Positions 26,511 through 34,126 of a stretch of DNA of 64,000 nucleotides are shown piece after piece. Positions within the stretch are counted from its first letter, which is position 1, and the number at the start of each line of letters is the position of its first letter. The position numbers were made by a program, and so were the translations under genes. This stretch comes from Chitinophagaceae bacterium. GTDB taxonomy: Bacteria; Bacteroidota; Bacteroidia; Chitinophagales; Chitinophagaceae. The notes beneath the pieces were generated by a model. It was not told the DNA's origin and ran no database searches. It was given only the letters and a program-made list of their open reading frames with translations. The DNA lies in assembly GCA_020403455.1 (NCBI GenBank), contig JADBXP010000024.1:141095-205094 (forward strand). The letters run 5' to 3'.

Positions 26511-27560
26511 ATGGAGCAACAACCAACATTGGAAAAAGACCGCATCTGCTGGAATGACCACTGGGCGATCATTGTTTCTCTTCCTATTCTTTCTTTGCTG
26601 ATTCCTTTTGTTTTCTTTGGGGTTCGTTTTACCCGCCCCCCTTACTTTACTCTACCCCTACTTATCAATACTTTCATCATTTCCGCCATCATCTGGATAG
26701 GCAACAGGGCCATCATGATCTGGTCGAGGAACAAGTATCCGATGATGGAACAATTGAAAAAAAGGTTGTTGATTCAATCGCTCTTGATGCTTATCTACAC
26801 TTTGATGGCAGGTGTCGGTGTGGGATTTCTACTGGAAGAATTTAGCCAGATCTATCGAACCGGCATGAGTAAAACTGATGTGCTCATTGCCAGTATCAAC
26901 TCTTCCCTTTTTACTACCATAGCTATCACTGCCATTTATGAAGTAATTTACTTTTCAGATCAATTGAGGGGCTCACTCACCAAAAGTGAATTGCTGAAAA
27001 GAGAAGGTCTTCGCGCTGAACTCAATGCATTAAAAACGCAGGTAAACCCGCATTTTCTTTTCAATAACCTGAATACCCTTTGTGCGATCATACCCGAAGA
27101 CAGTGAAAAGGCAGTGCAATTCGTAGAGCAACTTTCCAAAGTGTACCGCTACATACTGGAAGTGAAAGAAGACAAATGCATTCCACTATCAGAAGAAATT
27201 AAAATATTAGAGGCCTATGCTTTTTTACTAAAAACCCGCTTTGGCAATAATTTTAATTTGAGCATAGATGTACCGGAAACTATGCTACAAAAAGAGGTAG
27301 TACCTTTTGCACTTCAATTGCTGGTGGAAAATGCCTTAAAACACAACATCGTCTCTAAAGAGCAGCCGTTATATATTACTGTGAAGGCGATAAATGATGA
27401 ACTTATCATTCAAAACATCCTACAAAAAAAACAGCAGGTTGAAAACTCAACCGGTATCGGACTCAAAAACATTCGGAACAGATATGGTCTGATCACCAAC
27501 CGTGTTATTGCAGTTACCGAAACTCCCCAATTCTTTACCGTAGTATTGCCACTTATTTAA
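26511..27560 (+). CDS. LytS/YehU-type sensor histidine kinase
   Basis: Four predicted membrane helices occupy residues about 15-150. The His_kinase domain follows with the phosphoacceptor in LKTQVNPHFLFNNLNTL. The ATPase part has QLLVENALKHNIVS (N-box) and a G-box TGIGLKNIRNR. Length (349) is normal for this class. The gene ends two bases before the LytTR response regulator, which is its obvious partner. Confidence 0.92.
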   Translation: MEQQPTLEKDRICWNDHWAIIVSLPILSLLIPFVFFGVRFTRPPYFTLPLLINTFIISAIIWIGNRAIMIWSRNKYPMMEQLKKRLLIQSLLMLIYTLMAGVGVGFLLEEFSQIYRTGMSKTDVLIASINSSLFTTIAITAIYEVIYFSDQLRGSLTKSELLKREGLRAELNALKTQVNPHFLFNNLNTLCAIIPEDSEKAVQFVEQLSKVYRYILEVKEDKCIPLSEEIKILEAYAFLLKTRFGNNFNLSIDVPETMLQKEVVPFALQLLVENALKHNIVSKEQPLYITVKAINDELIIQNILQKKQQVENSTGIGLKNIRNRYGLITNRVIAVTETPQFFTVVLPLI

Positions 27561-27561
27561 T

Positions 27562-28332
27562 ATGAACCGTGTAGTAATAATAGAAGATGAAATACCGGCA
27601 GCAAACCGGCTAAAAAAAATGCTCAGCCAACTAAGACCCGATATTCAGATCACTTATCAGGCAGATAGCATCCGGGAAGCAGTCAACTATTTGCAACAAA
27701 ACAATTCCGATCAGCTGATTTTTATGGACATACACCTGGCTGACGGACTTAGCTTTGAGATCTTTAAACAAGTGAGGGTAACTACACCGGTTATTTTCAT
27801 TACTGCCTATGATCAATATGCCATTCAGGCTTTCAAGGTCAATAGCATTGACTATCTTTTAAAGCCCATCGATGAGTCAGAACTAAAAAACGCACTCGAA
27901 AAATTTGATCGACAAAACAACAATCAATCCGGTAACCTTCAGGAACAAATGTTACAATTGTTAAATCAAATGAGCGCTCCCGTCCGCAAAGAAAGAATCA
28001 TGATCAAACGTGGACAACAACTCAGTTATTTAAAAACTGAACAGATTGCTTATTTTTTTGCGGAAGGCAAATTTTCCTATGCAGTTGATCAGCAACACAA
28101 CAAATACATACTCGATGACAACTTAAGCATTTTGGAATCCGGATTAGACCCACGCTACTTTTTTCGCATCAACAGAAGTCTCATCGTACACATAGACTCA
28201 ATTGTGAAGGTACATGCCTGGGCCGGCAATCGACTGCAACTGGAATTAAAATGGCAGGCCTTGACCGATACGATTGTTAGCAGAGAAAAAGTGGGGTCGT
28301 TCAAAGAATGGCTGGGTGGTATTAATAATTAA
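27562..28332 (+). CDS. LytTR-family response regulator
   Basis: The 256-residue protein has a receiver domain (VVIIEDEIPAANRLKKML; phosphoacceptor Asp in LIFMDIHLADG; Lys in YLLKPID) and a C-terminal LytTR DNA-binding domain (RIMIKRGQQLSYLKTEQI, FAEGKFSYAV, FFRINRSLIVHIDSI). It starts one base after the histidine kinase stop codon, so the two form a two-component system. Target genes probably include the upstream TonB receptor or the downstream epimerase-like gene, but no binding sites were identified. Confidence 0.92.
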   Translation: MNRVVIIEDEIPAANRLKKMLSQLRPDIQITYQADSIREAVNYLQQNNSDQLIFMDIHLADGLSFEIFKQVRVTTPVIFITAYDQYAIQAFKVNSIDYLLKPIDESELKNALEKFDRQNNNQSGNLQEQMLQLLNQMSAPVRKERIMIKRGQQLSYLKTEQIAYFFAEGKFSYAVDQQHNKYILDDNLSILESGLDPRYFFRINRSLIVHIDSIVKVHAWAGNRLQLELKWQALTDTIVSREKVGSFKEWLGGINN

Positions 28333-28359
28333 GTATAATGACTTTTTAACCCTTATCAA

Positions 28360-29301
28360 ATGTTACACACTATTCTCGGAGCAGGCGGACCTGTTGGAAA
28401 ATCTCTAGCAACTGCGCTGACCAATCTCAACAAACCGGTGCGACTGGTTAGCCGGCAGCCCCTTCATACCAACAACGGACAATCATGGTTCAAGGCAGAT
28501 CTAACCATACAACAAGAGGTAATCGATGCCCTGGAAGGTTCGGAAGTAGCTTACCTGACGATCGGACTTCCCTATTCCACCAAGATCTGGCGGGAATACT
28601 GGCCACTCGTGATGAAAAATGTAACTACCGCCTGTTTGCACCACGGCGTTCGTCTTGTTTTCTTCGATAACATCTATGCCCTAAGCCGGGATCACTTGAA
28701 TCCCATTACCGAATCTTCTCCCCTACAACCCAGCAGTAAAAAAGGGGAAATACGTGCTGAAGTGATCAAGATACTGATGGAGTCTGTTGAAAAAAAAGGT
28801 TTATTGGGACTTATCGCACGATCTGCCGACTTCCTGACGCTGGAAGAAAACAAAGGGATGATCAAGCCACTGCTGTATGACAGGATGAAAAAAAATCAGC
28901 GAGCCCAATGGATTTGTAATGCCAAGGTTATTCATACCTTCAGTTACCTCCCTGACCTGGGAAAGGGTACAGCTTTATTAGGAACAACACCTGATGTGAT
29001 GCAGCAGGTGTGGAATTTACCAACTGATCCTTCACCCATGACCGGCGTTGATTGGATTCGACTGATGGCCGAAGAAATGCCTGCCAGTGAAAAATATACC
29101 ACCATATCCGCAGGCATGATCAGGTTCCTGGGCTTGTTTATACCTTATATGCGGGAACTCGTAGAAATGCTGTATCAGTATGACAGAGACTATTATTTTG
29201 ACAGCAGTAAATTCAATCGCTATTTTAAATTCATACCAACACCTCCAAGGGAAGCCATTCAGCAAATGCTGAAAGAAATAGAAAATCCATCAACAAAATA
29301 A
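28360..29301 (+). CDS. NAD(P)-binding epimerase/dehydratase-like protein
   Basis: The 313-residue protein begins with a Rossmann motif (TILGAGGPVGKSLATAL), has NmrA/extended-SDR features (PVRLVSRQP, FKADLTIQQEVIDALEG, VVFFDNIYAL-type segment with LVFFDNIYALSRDH) and a C-terminal region typical of sugar epimerase-like proteins. The usual catalytic YxxxK is not obvious, so it may act as a redox-sensing or atypical reductase. It starts 28 bases after the LytTR gene and may be co-transcribed. Confidence 0.75.
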   Translation: MLHTILGAGGPVGKSLATALTNLNKPVRLVSRQPLHTNNGQSWFKADLTIQQEVIDALEGSEVAYLTIGLPYSTKIWREYWPLVMKNVTTACLHHGVRLVFFDNIYALSRDHLNPITESSPLQPSSKKGEIRAEVIKILMESVEKKGLLGLIARSADFLTLEENKGMIKPLLYDRMKKNQRAQWICNAKVIHTFSYLPDLGKGTALLGTTPDVMQQVWNLPTDPSPMTGVDWIRLMAEEMPASEKYTTISAGMIRFLGLFIPYMRELVEMLYQYDRDYYFDSSKFNRYFKFIPTPPREAIQQMLKEIENPSTK

Positions 29302-29381
29302 GCAGTTGTAATTTATTCCAGACTAAATGCTGCGGTTAATACAATTGCTATATGTAGCTGAAGAAGTATATGATTTGTGAC

Positions 29382-29522
29382 TTACTTTTTTTTAGCGGAT
29401 TTTTTTTTGGATTCAGGCAGTGCTTTCAAAATATCTTTTGCATTTAATGCTGTAATTACTTTCTTACCGGTTTTAGCTTCTAATTCTAGCCTTGCGACCT
29501 TGGCTACATTACCTCCGCTACT
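29382..29522 (-). pseudogene. Displaced C-terminal 46 codons of the BRO-family gene (-1 frame)
   Basis: Just beyond the A6 run at 29522-29527 the -1 frame reads SSGGNVAKVARLELEAKTG, then KKVITALNAKDIL and a Lys-rich tail, ending at TAA 29382-29384. The GGNVAKVAR..LEAKTGKKV pattern is what BRO/DinD-like proteins carry at their C-terminus. It is open for 46 codons and abuts the main frame exactly at the homopolymer. One extra A, or a -1 ribosomal shift, would rejoin the two parts. Confidence 0.65.
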
Positions 29523-30229
29523 TTTTTGCCATCTTCAAAATTAGTTGGATTTGTAGCTGCAGTTATATCTTTTGTTGATGCCTCTGCCAGCATACTCAAA
29601 ATCAACTCAGTATTGGTCATATTGTCTCTTAAATTTTCTTTCTTTAACCCTTTCAAAACCTTATACTCTTTGGTGGTCTTATCGCTCCATGCTTGAGTAA
29701 TGATATCAGTCAGTACGGCAATTTGAGCACCTGCTTTTAATCCTCGCTTCTTCCACTCATCAGTAAGCTCTTTTCGTATTTCAATACTTTTTAGTCTTTG
29801 GTTAATCCATTTATCCGAATACCCCAACTTCAGGTACTGCTCCAAGGCCCTGTCAATGCTCAACTCAGGATCTTGCATCTCGTCTAGTCTTTCAGCGGCC
29901 ACCCGGGCCAGCCATAGCTTAAAAGATTCCGCCTTCGGTGAGGGTATTGATTGAATCAAGCGAAAAAGTTGTTCCGTGTCTGCAACATCTGTTTGGTAAA
30001 ATTTTCCGTCAGAAGATTGCATTTTCAGTTGTCCGATTTTTTCGGACAACTCACTTCCCTCTTTTTTAAGCTTGCCTTTCAAATCACTCCAGTACTTTCG
30101 GGGGCGATCAGTTCCGGTAAGTATTTCTATGACATCTACAATAGAAATATACCATTTCTCTTGTCCTTCATCCCAAATAGTTCGCACCTGCTTTTCTTCA
30201 AATAACTTGATAGCAGTTTCTTTAGACAT
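29504..30229 (-). CDS. BRO-family (antirepressor/DinD-like) protein, main frame, C-terminus shifted out of frame
   Basis: The frame encodes a BRO-N-like domain (VRTIWDEGQEKWYISIVDVIEIL, YWSDLKGKLKKEG, FYQTDVADTEQLFRLIQSIPS) and a helical second half (SIEIRKELTDEWKKRGLK, AVLTDIITQAWSDKTTKEY, NMTNTELILSMLAEAS). Proteins of this kind occur in phages and in chromosomes, some linked to DNA damage responses; the role here is unknown. The frame stops early at 29504 within ...DGKKVAEVM, whereas the expected tail continues in the -1 frame. A palindrome ACTAATTAGT lies at 30253-30262, upstream of the start. Confidence 0.75.
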   Translation of the reverse strand: MSKETAIKLFEEKQVRTIWDEGQEKWYISIVDVIEILTGTDRPRKYWSDLKGKLKKEGSELSEKIGQLKMQSSDGKFYQTDVADTEQLFRLIQSIPSPKAESFKLWLARVAAERLDEMQDPELSIDRALEQYLKLGYSDKWINQRLKSIEIRKELTDEWKKRGLKAGAQIAVLTDIITQAWSDKTTKEYKVLKGLKKENLRDNMTNTELILSMLAEASTKDITAATNPTNFEDGKKVAEVM

Positions 30230-30366
30230 ACTTTACTATTTAATTCGTTTACACTAATTAGTCATGAGCAATTCGCAACGGGCGGACAAGTTAAATTTTT
30301 TAGAGTATAACCTGAAAGTGAACTCAAAAAATAGGACTATTTTTTTATACACAATTGCTCTTGAGC

Positions 30367-30504
30367 CTAAAACAAAAACTGCCATTGAATGCCCGAAAGA
30401 ATGATCAATTTCTGTTCGCTTTTGTGGGATGAATAATTATCCATTCCCTTTGCAGCAAATTGCAAGCTAAGATGGTCAGCAAAAAAGAAGAGACTAATTA
30501 ATGA
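30367..30504 (-). pseudogene. C-terminal remnant of an outer-membrane beta-barrel protein
   Basis: In the frame shifted from the end of the cytochrome gene, 45 codons read LFFFADHLSLQFAAKG, then MDNYSSHKSEQKLIILSGIQ and WQFLF, then stop. Alternating strand pattern and terminal Phe are typical of the last strands of a Bacteroidota outer-membrane barrel. There is no start codon or upstream part, so this is a remnant, or the end of a gene overwritten by a rearrangement at the 3' end of the cytochrome gene. Confidence 0.4.
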
Positions 30505-32635
30505 TCACCTCACTCACAAAGAACCAGGCAGGCAAACCTTTTCCTGCATGCCAGACAGGTAGCGAAGGCAGGGGGTGTGCCTGCATACGGATGTAGCGGA
30601 CTGATGTGGCCGGAAAACTTAATTTCAATAATTCTGTACCAATAGGTGTTTTCATCGTGGCTTTATCGGGTGAGATGGTCTGTAACAGTTTCCATACTTG
30701 TCCATCCTTACTCCCCCACACCTTAACAAATACAGGCGGAAAAATATGTGCTGCCGTATGAGTAAGCGAATTGACCGATACTTCACGCATGACTATTTGC
30801 TTTCCTAAATCAAATACCACTTGTGCATCGTTTTTCTGAAACCCTAACCACTTAGTTGAAAAATCAGTTGGATCACCCACATCAAAATCTTGCAAAACAG
30901 TGCCGGCATTGTCCCTATATTTTTCATCAGCGGGCAATAAAAATTCGGTCTTGCTAATTCGGTAACCAGCCTGCAGAAAAATTCTGGAAACCACATTACT
31001 CGATAACCATCCCTTTTTATAGGCCTTCACCCGAAGAGTCGCTGAATTACTAATATGCAAAGGTTCCGTATATTTCTTTGCCGTACTATCCGGCATTGAG
31101 CCATCAAACGTATAATACAAATCAACATCTCTGATGACGTGCTTCACCGGAACCATGAGCTTATCAGTAAAAATCCCCTCCGTTGCAACAATCAATGGCT
31201 CATTCAAAGTAAGTTGAATACTATCGCCACCCCGAAAACCTGTTTGCAAACTTACTTGTGGGAATTGCGCTTGCAGCCGCTTTATTTCAGGATCCGTCAA
31301 CCGTACATCCCAAACATACAACTCTTTCAAAGGAAGTTGTCTTAATAGCTTTTCAACACCCGCAGCTGTAACCCTGGTTCCGGTAATGGAAAGTGATTGT
31401 AAAGAAACTGTTTTACTAAGCAAAGCAATCATGTCATCTGAAACAGGTGTATAGTTTAGGTTCAGTTTTCGCAAATGGGTGAATTGTGAAATCCATTCGA
31501 GATCTGCCTGCTGCAGTGGCATTTTCGCCAGATTCATTTCAGTAATTTGGGCTTGCACCACTTTCAGTTCCTTCAGTCGGGAAGAAGAAAACATGCTGCT
31601 GCCAAAAAAGGATACGGCAAGTGCCGGAATATCTTTTCCCAAGGGCTGAACAACCCGGTAATTGTCATTCAACTTCTTAATGTCATCAGCATCTGCAGAA
31701 GGAAAAGTATATGCAACAGGCTTGCTGCTCTTCATACCCTCCCATCTTTGTCGGGCCAGCTGATAGAAAGTATCTGTTACAGGTCTTTCAGAGAGCTTGA
31801 CATGGAATGGTGCCCCTGCATTGATCCAAGCCTGGAGCAGAAGAATTTCTTCCCTGGTCAATTGTGGCTTATTGGCTTCGGGCATGTGCTTCTTGTCATC
31901 TGCGGGCAACAGGATCCGATGCATCAAATTACTGGCAGCGCTATTTCCGGCAACGATTGTTTTCCCTTCCTTCCCACCTTTCCACCAAGAGATGCTGTCA
32001 TTCATGGATAGCCCACCTTTTTGTACACTTCCCAGATGACACTCGCCACACTTTGTCTTTACTACCGGGTAGATGATGTCTTGCCATGCCTGAGCCTGCT
32101 CCCAACTGACTTCCTGTGGTTCACTTTTTTTCAATGGTCCTGATAAAAATGCTTCTCCATGCGTAAGCGTTGCTCCCTGGTGAGCTGTGCTGATCAATAG
32201 AAGCAATAAAACACCGGCAGCGATTCTTCTGACTGCCAGGTTCCTGCCTAGATAATTTGCTCCCCAACTGTAAGCAGTCACACACAATGCCAAAGCAATT
32301 CCCAGTCTCCTGTGATTAGTCAATGTATCACCTGTAACCGATCCTTCGAGTTGCAGCAGCATACCGGTGATGGCTGTTACAAGTGTAAGCAACAATAATG
32401 TTGATCGGATTATCTGCCAGGAATCGGTTGAGGTAATGCGCTGCTCAGGAAAAAAATCAAGAACAAGAACAACCATCAACCAGGCAATCGGAAAATGCAA
32501 CCACATGATGTGGCTTCTGCCCATCACCTGCCAGGCAGCAGGCAATTGCACCCGATCGGCAAAAAAAATCAGGAAGAGAAAAAACCCGAGTGCAGCAAGG
32601 GTCAGATATAGTAAGGTAGAATGAAGTCTTTTCAT
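30494..32635 (-). CDS. Membrane c-type cytochrome protein with LRR, chitobiase-like and discoidin-like domains
   Basis: The 713-residue protein starts with several membrane helices (DUF2231-like, residues about 5-160). A planctomycete-type cytochrome motif follows (VVKTKCGECHLGSVQKGGL, with later MPEANKPQL as possible Met ligand). Leucine-rich repeats occupy about 360-470 (LRKLNLNYTPVSDDMIALLS, LQSLSITGTRVTAAGVEKLL), then a CHB_HEX_C-like domain (DLYYTFDGSMPDSTAKKYTEP) and a C-terminal discoidin-like fold. It is the last gene of a three-gene minus-strand operon with DUF1501 and DUF1549/DUF1553 proteins. The periplasmic part may bind saccharide and transfer electrons; substrate unknown. Confidence 0.8.
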   Translation of the reverse strand: MKRLHSTLLYLTLAALGFFLFLIFFADRVQLPAAWQVMGRSHIMWLHFPIAWLMVVLVLDFFPEQRITSTDSWQIIRSTLLLLTLVTAITGMLLQLEGSVTGDTLTNHRRLGIALALCVTAYSWGANYLGRNLAVRRIAAGVLLLLLISTAHQGATLTHGEAFLSGPLKKSEPQEVSWEQAQAWQDIIYPVVKTKCGECHLGSVQKGGLSMNDSISWWKGGKEGKTIVAGNSAASNLMHRILLPADDKKHMPEANKPQLTREEILLLQAWINAGAPFHVKLSERPVTDTFYQLARQRWEGMKSSKPVAYTFPSADADDIKKLNDNYRVVQPLGKDIPALAVSFFGSSMFSSSRLKELKVVQAQITEMNLAKMPLQQADLEWISQFTHLRKLNLNYTPVSDDMIALLSKTVSLQSLSITGTRVTAAGVEKLLRQLPLKELYVWDVRLTDPEIKRLQAQFPQVSLQTGFRGGDSIQLTLNEPLIVATEGIFTDKLMVPVKHVIRDVDLYYTFDGSMPDSTAKKYTEPLHISNSATLRVKAYKKGWLSSNVVSRIFLQAGYRISKTEFLLPADEKYRDNAGTVLQDFDVGDPTDFSTKWLGFQKNDAQVVFDLGKQIVMREVSVNSLTHTAAHIFPPVFVKVWGSKDGQVWKLLQTISPDKATMKTPIGTELLKLSFPATSVRYIRMQAHPLPSLPVWHAGKGLPAWFFVSEVIIN

Positions 32636-32672
32636 GTGTACGGTAGCAGGAATTATCTCCGGCAGTTCATGT

Positions 32673-34124
32673 TTACGTGATGATGTCCTTTACTACATTG
32701 CCATACAGATCGGTGAGCCGGTACCGCCGGCCCTGGAACTTATAGGTGAGTCTTTCATGGTCTAAGCCCATGAGGTGCAACACTGTTGCCTGAAAATCGT
32801 GGACATGAACAGGGTTGTTGACAATATTATATCCAAGCTCATCTGTTTCTCCATACACCATACCGGGTCGCACCCCGCCACCGGCCATCCAGATGGTGAA
32901 ACAACGTGGGTGGTGATCTCTTCCGTAATTATCTGCTGTCATTTTTCCCTGACAATAATTGGTTCTTCCAAATTCACCACCCCATATAACAAGCGTTTCA
33001 TCCAGCAAACCTCGCTGTTTCAAATCGGTGATCAGGGCTGCTGATGGTTTATCTACATCCATTGCCTGTCCGCGCATTTCATTGGGCAGGTTTCCGTGCT
33101 GGTCCCATCCCTGGTGGTACAATTGCACAAAGCGAACGCCGTTCTCCGATAGCTTCCTTGCCAGCAAGCAATTGGCTGCAAAAGTTCCGGGCACCAAACA
33201 ATCCGGTCCATACAAGCGAATGATGTCTTCCGGCTCTTGGGATGTATCCATGATTTCCGGCACCGCGGTTTGCATGCGATACGCCATCTCATACTGACTG
33301 ATCTTTGCCGCTGTTTCAGGGTCTCCGAATCTTTCCAATTCCAATTCATTGAGTGCTGCGATCTGGTCGAGCATTTTTCTCCTACTAGTTCTATCCAGTC
33401 CTGCAGGGTCTTGCAGATATAGTATCGGATTTTCACCGCTGCTGAATTGAACTCCCTGGTGCACTGAATCAAGAAACCCATTGGTCCATAATTTGGAATA
33501 TACTCCCTGACCATTGCCCTTCCCCCGCGACAACAAAACGCAGAAGGCTGGCAGGTTGCTGTTCTCTGTTCCGAGTCCGTAACTCACCCATGAGCCCATA
33601 CTGGGGCGATTTCCCTGCTGTGCGCCGGATTGAAAAAAAGTAAGCGCAGGATCATGGTTGATGGCTTCGGTATGCATGGAACGAATGAAGCAGAGATCAT
33701 CGGTAATCTGTGCCATGTGGGGGAACAATTCACTTACCCAGGCACCTGATTGTCCATACTGCTTGAAATCAAAATAAGAGCCGACCAACGGGAAGTTTGT
33801 CTGGTTCGCCGTCATACCGGTTAGTCGCTGTCCGTTTCTGATGGAAGCAGGCAGGTCTTGTCCCATCATTTTTCTCAGCAGTGGTTTGTGATCAAAGGTC
33901 TCTAGCTGGGAAGGTGCTCCGTTTTGAAACAGATAGATCACTCTTTTTGCTTTGGGTGCGAAATGTGGAAGTCCTGCTGCGATTGCCTCTTCAGGTGACT
34001 TGTTGGAAAATAAATCCGGAATCAACAAGGAACCCAAAGCAGCACTGCCCAATCCAATACTCATCCTGGAAAGAAACTTTCTGCGGTTGAATTTAAGGCC
34101 GTATTCAAGTAATTCTTTTTGCAT
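32673..34124 (-). CDS. DUF1501 family exported protein
   Basis: The 483-residue protein carries a twin-arginine-like leader (NRRKFLSRMSIGLGSAALGSL) and the hallmarks of DUF1501, a sulfatase/alkaline-phosphatase-like fold: RVIYLFQNGAPSQLETFDHK, CFIRSMHTEAINHDPA, RFVQLYHQGWDQHGN, VIWGGEFGRT and GRDHHPRCFTIWMAGGGV. The conserved Asp/His residues suggest a metal site. It starts two bases after the end of the upstream DUF1549/DUF1553 gene and is co-transcribed. Function is not established; these proteins typically pair with planctomycete-type cytochromes. Confidence 0.87.
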   Translation of the reverse strand: MQKELLEYGLKFNRRKFLSRMSIGLGSAALGSLLIPDLFSNKSPEEAIAAGLPHFAPKAKRVIYLFQNGAPSQLETFDHKPLLRKMMGQDLPASIRNGQRLTGMTANQTNFPLVGSYFDFKQYGQSGAWVSELFPHMAQITDDLCFIRSMHTEAINHDPALTFFQSGAQQGNRPSMGSWVSYGLGTENSNLPAFCVLLSRGKGNGQGVYSKLWTNGFLDSVHQGVQFSSGENPILYLQDPAGLDRTSRRKMLDQIAALNELELERFGDPETAAKISQYEMAYRMQTAVPEIMDTSQEPEDIIRLYGPDCLVPGTFAANCLLARKLSENGVRFVQLYHQGWDQHGNLPNEMRGQAMDVDKPSAALITDLKQRGLLDETLVIWGGEFGRTNYCQGKMTADNYGRDHHPRCFTIWMAGGGVRPGMVYGETDELGYNIVNNPVHVHDFQATVLHLMGLDHERLTYKFQGRRYRLTDLYGNVVKDIIT

Positions 34125-34126
34125 AC

